Below, in pieces: positions 4,513 to 5,647 of a stretch of DNA of 5,647 bases. Both the position numbers and the translations under genes were made by a program. The notes under the pieces were generated by a model. The model did no database searches. It was given only the letters and a program-made list of their open reading frames with translations, and had not been told where the DNA came from. The stretch comes from Armatimonadota bacterium (GTDB lineage Bacteria > Armatimonadota > Armatimonadia > Armatimonadales > Armatimonadaceae), in the NCBI GenBank assembly GCA_030833025.1, contig JAURHZ010000154.1, forward strand, positions 1 through 5,647. Reading direction: 5' to 3'. The stretch's first letter is position 1. Every line of letters begins with the position of its first letter.

Positions 4513-5647
4513 TCAGACACGGTTGAAATAGCGGGTAACCAGCCATCCGGCAGGTGCTTCTTAATGACATCTGCGAGGTAAAACGAGCCCGTTACGAGGA
4601 CGATGTCACCGGTGGCTGCACCCTCCAACGCATGGCGGATAGCTTCTGACGGATTACTAACGACTGCAACCGGCACACCAGCGCGTAAATAGGCACGCTC
4701 AACGGGCTGTGGTGCCTGCCCACGCTCTGGAATAACCGTAACAATTGCGCTGGTCAGCTGCGGTGAAAGCGCATTTGCGAAGCGAACGCCATCGTGCGTG
4801 CCTGTATGCGCAACGACGGCATGGATACTTTGTTTCTTGGTATACGTCTGCCCGATCGTAACCGCGAGGTTTTTAGCAGCAGCCTCGTTGTGTGCTCCAT
4901 CAAAGAGCAACACTTTTCCATCCACTGGAATCGCCTGCATCCGCCCCGGCAACAAGGTGCCACGTACAGCGGCATCCACAGCGCTGAAATCCATATTCTC
5001 GGGCATTATATGTCGGAGCAACGCGAGCACGAGGGCTGCATTCACACCCATATGATGTCCCGGCAGGACGGTATCTACTGGGTGTAATTCGCTTGCATCC
5101 ACGATGGGAAGATTTAAGTGTGCGACACGCTCCAAAATAATGTCACGGGCTTCGCCCTCAATCGTTCCCATCCCAACAACACCCGTACCCGCTTTCACAA
5201 TACCGACCTTGTGGTACGCGACATCACGGATGGAATCCCCTAGGACATCCGCGTGGTCTAAGCCAATACTGGTGACGATCGCAGCGGCGGGGGCTGGAAT
5301 GACATTGGTGGCATCGAATTTGCCACCGATTCCTACCTCGATACAGTGATAATCGACGCCGCAGCGGCGCGCAATTAGGAAGGCGATGAGTGTCTTGACT
5401 TCGAACTCAGTGAGGTCTGTGTTAGCTGGATCAATGTCACCCATTTGGTCGCAGAGCTCGTGGGTCGCCGCCACGATGTCATCCTCGGAGACAAGGTCAC
5501 CGTTTACCTGCCAGCGCTCCCGGAAATCGAAAACATCCGGCGACAAATAGGCCGCCACGCGGTAGCCAGCGGCACGCAGTCCGTTGAAGAGCATCGCCGT
5601 CGTGCTGCCCTTGCCATTTGTACCGGTGATGTGAATGGCTTTTGTGG
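4509..5647 (-). CDS. folC: Folylpolyglutamate synthase / dihydrofolate synthase FolC (N-terminus beyond right edge)
   Basis: FolC adds glutamate to folates (and in many bacteria to dihydropteroate) with ATP, in the cytoplasm. The visible 378 codons begin at THIT-like KAIHITGTNGKGSTT, the Mur-ligase-type P-loop (GTNGKGS at 5624-5604), so about 40-50 N-terminal residues are missing. Then come SPDVFDFRERW (from residue 35), LTEFEVKTL, the EVGIGGKFDATNV block (103-115), SIGLDH (126-131), YHKVGIVKAG with the lysine of the family's carbamylated-Lys position (146), GHHMGVNAAL, LPGR (232) and DGAHN (249-253), which begins the C-terminal glutamate-ligase domain. All catalytic motifs are present. The residue after SP is Asp where E. 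coli has His; other family members also vary here. It ends in the CTAG shared with the small convergent gene. Which of the two activities dominates cannot be told from this part. Confidence 0.96.
   Translation of the reverse strand, partial: TKAIHITGTNGKGSTTAMLFNGLRAAGYRVAAYLSPDVFDFRERWQVNGDLVSEDDIVAATHELCDQMGDIDPANTDLTEFEVKTLIAFLIARRCGVDYHCIEVGIGGKFDATNVIPAPAAAIVTSIGLDHADVLGDSIRDVAYHKVGIVKAGTGVVGMGTIEGEARDIILERVAHLNLPIVDASELHPVDTVLPGHHMGVNAALVLALLRHIMPENMDFSAVDAAVRGTLLPGRMQAIPVDGKVLLFDGAHNEAAAKNLAVTIGQTYTKKQSIHAVVAHTGTHDGVRFANALSPQLTSAIVTVIPERGQAPQPVERAYLRAGVPVAVVSNPSEAIRHALEGAATGDIVLVTGSFYLADVIKKHLPDGWLPAISTVSD

Overview
The window carries six protein genes on both strands, two of them cut by the window edges, plus one AT-rich intergenic region of about 350 bases with several small dyads. 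The best lineage guess is Armatimonadota, probably Fimbriimonadia-like. The strongest clue is the pseudopilin: its N-terminal helix runs straight into an FPVFAQARE segment and its C-terminal half carries an H-X9-DG signature. Planctomycete relatives usually have a different segment after the helix. Moderate GC content and secreted-looking proteins opening with a short ALALLLQQ-type leader fit the same group. This assignment is an inference from protein style, not a database result.

Layout. Positions 1-927 (minus) hold the N-terminal 309 codons of purL, the large FGAM synthase of purine synthesis, running off the left edge. A 102-base divergent gap separates it from a plus-strand gene (1030-1908) for a membrane-anchored TPR protein. 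Next is a plus-strand gene (2033-2722) for a putative zinc peptidase of the plant/bacterial basic secretory protein family. A strong hairpin at 2779-2812 lies between it and a convergent minus-strand gene pair: a type IV pseudopilin-like DUF1559-type protein (3095-3853) and a 73-residue Pro/Ala-rich putative lipoprotein (2877-3098). The pair is joined by an ATGA stop/start overlap, and the hairpin has a T-run suited to terminating it.

Upstream of the pilin gene lies an AT-rich intergenic region (3854-4203) with inverted repeats, a tandem TTAAC motif of 11-base period, and a hairpin abutting a strong ribosome binding site. That site points to a TTG start at 4204 for a small five-cysteine, beta-strand-rich protein of 102 residues, reminiscent of GIN/DUF2807 beta rungs but lacking a signal peptide. 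Its stop codon overlaps the stop of convergent folC (4509-5647, minus, N-terminus beyond the right edge) in a shared CTAG.

PurL and FolC are housekeeping enzymes linked only loosely, through folate-dependent one-carbon supply to purine synthesis; they are not co-transcribed. The interior genes encode envelope or surface proteins and form separate short transcription units. No mobile element, CRISPR array, tRNA or rRNA is visible. The least explained parts are the small cysteine-rich protein with its structured leader, and the coupled pseudopilin-lipoprotein pair.
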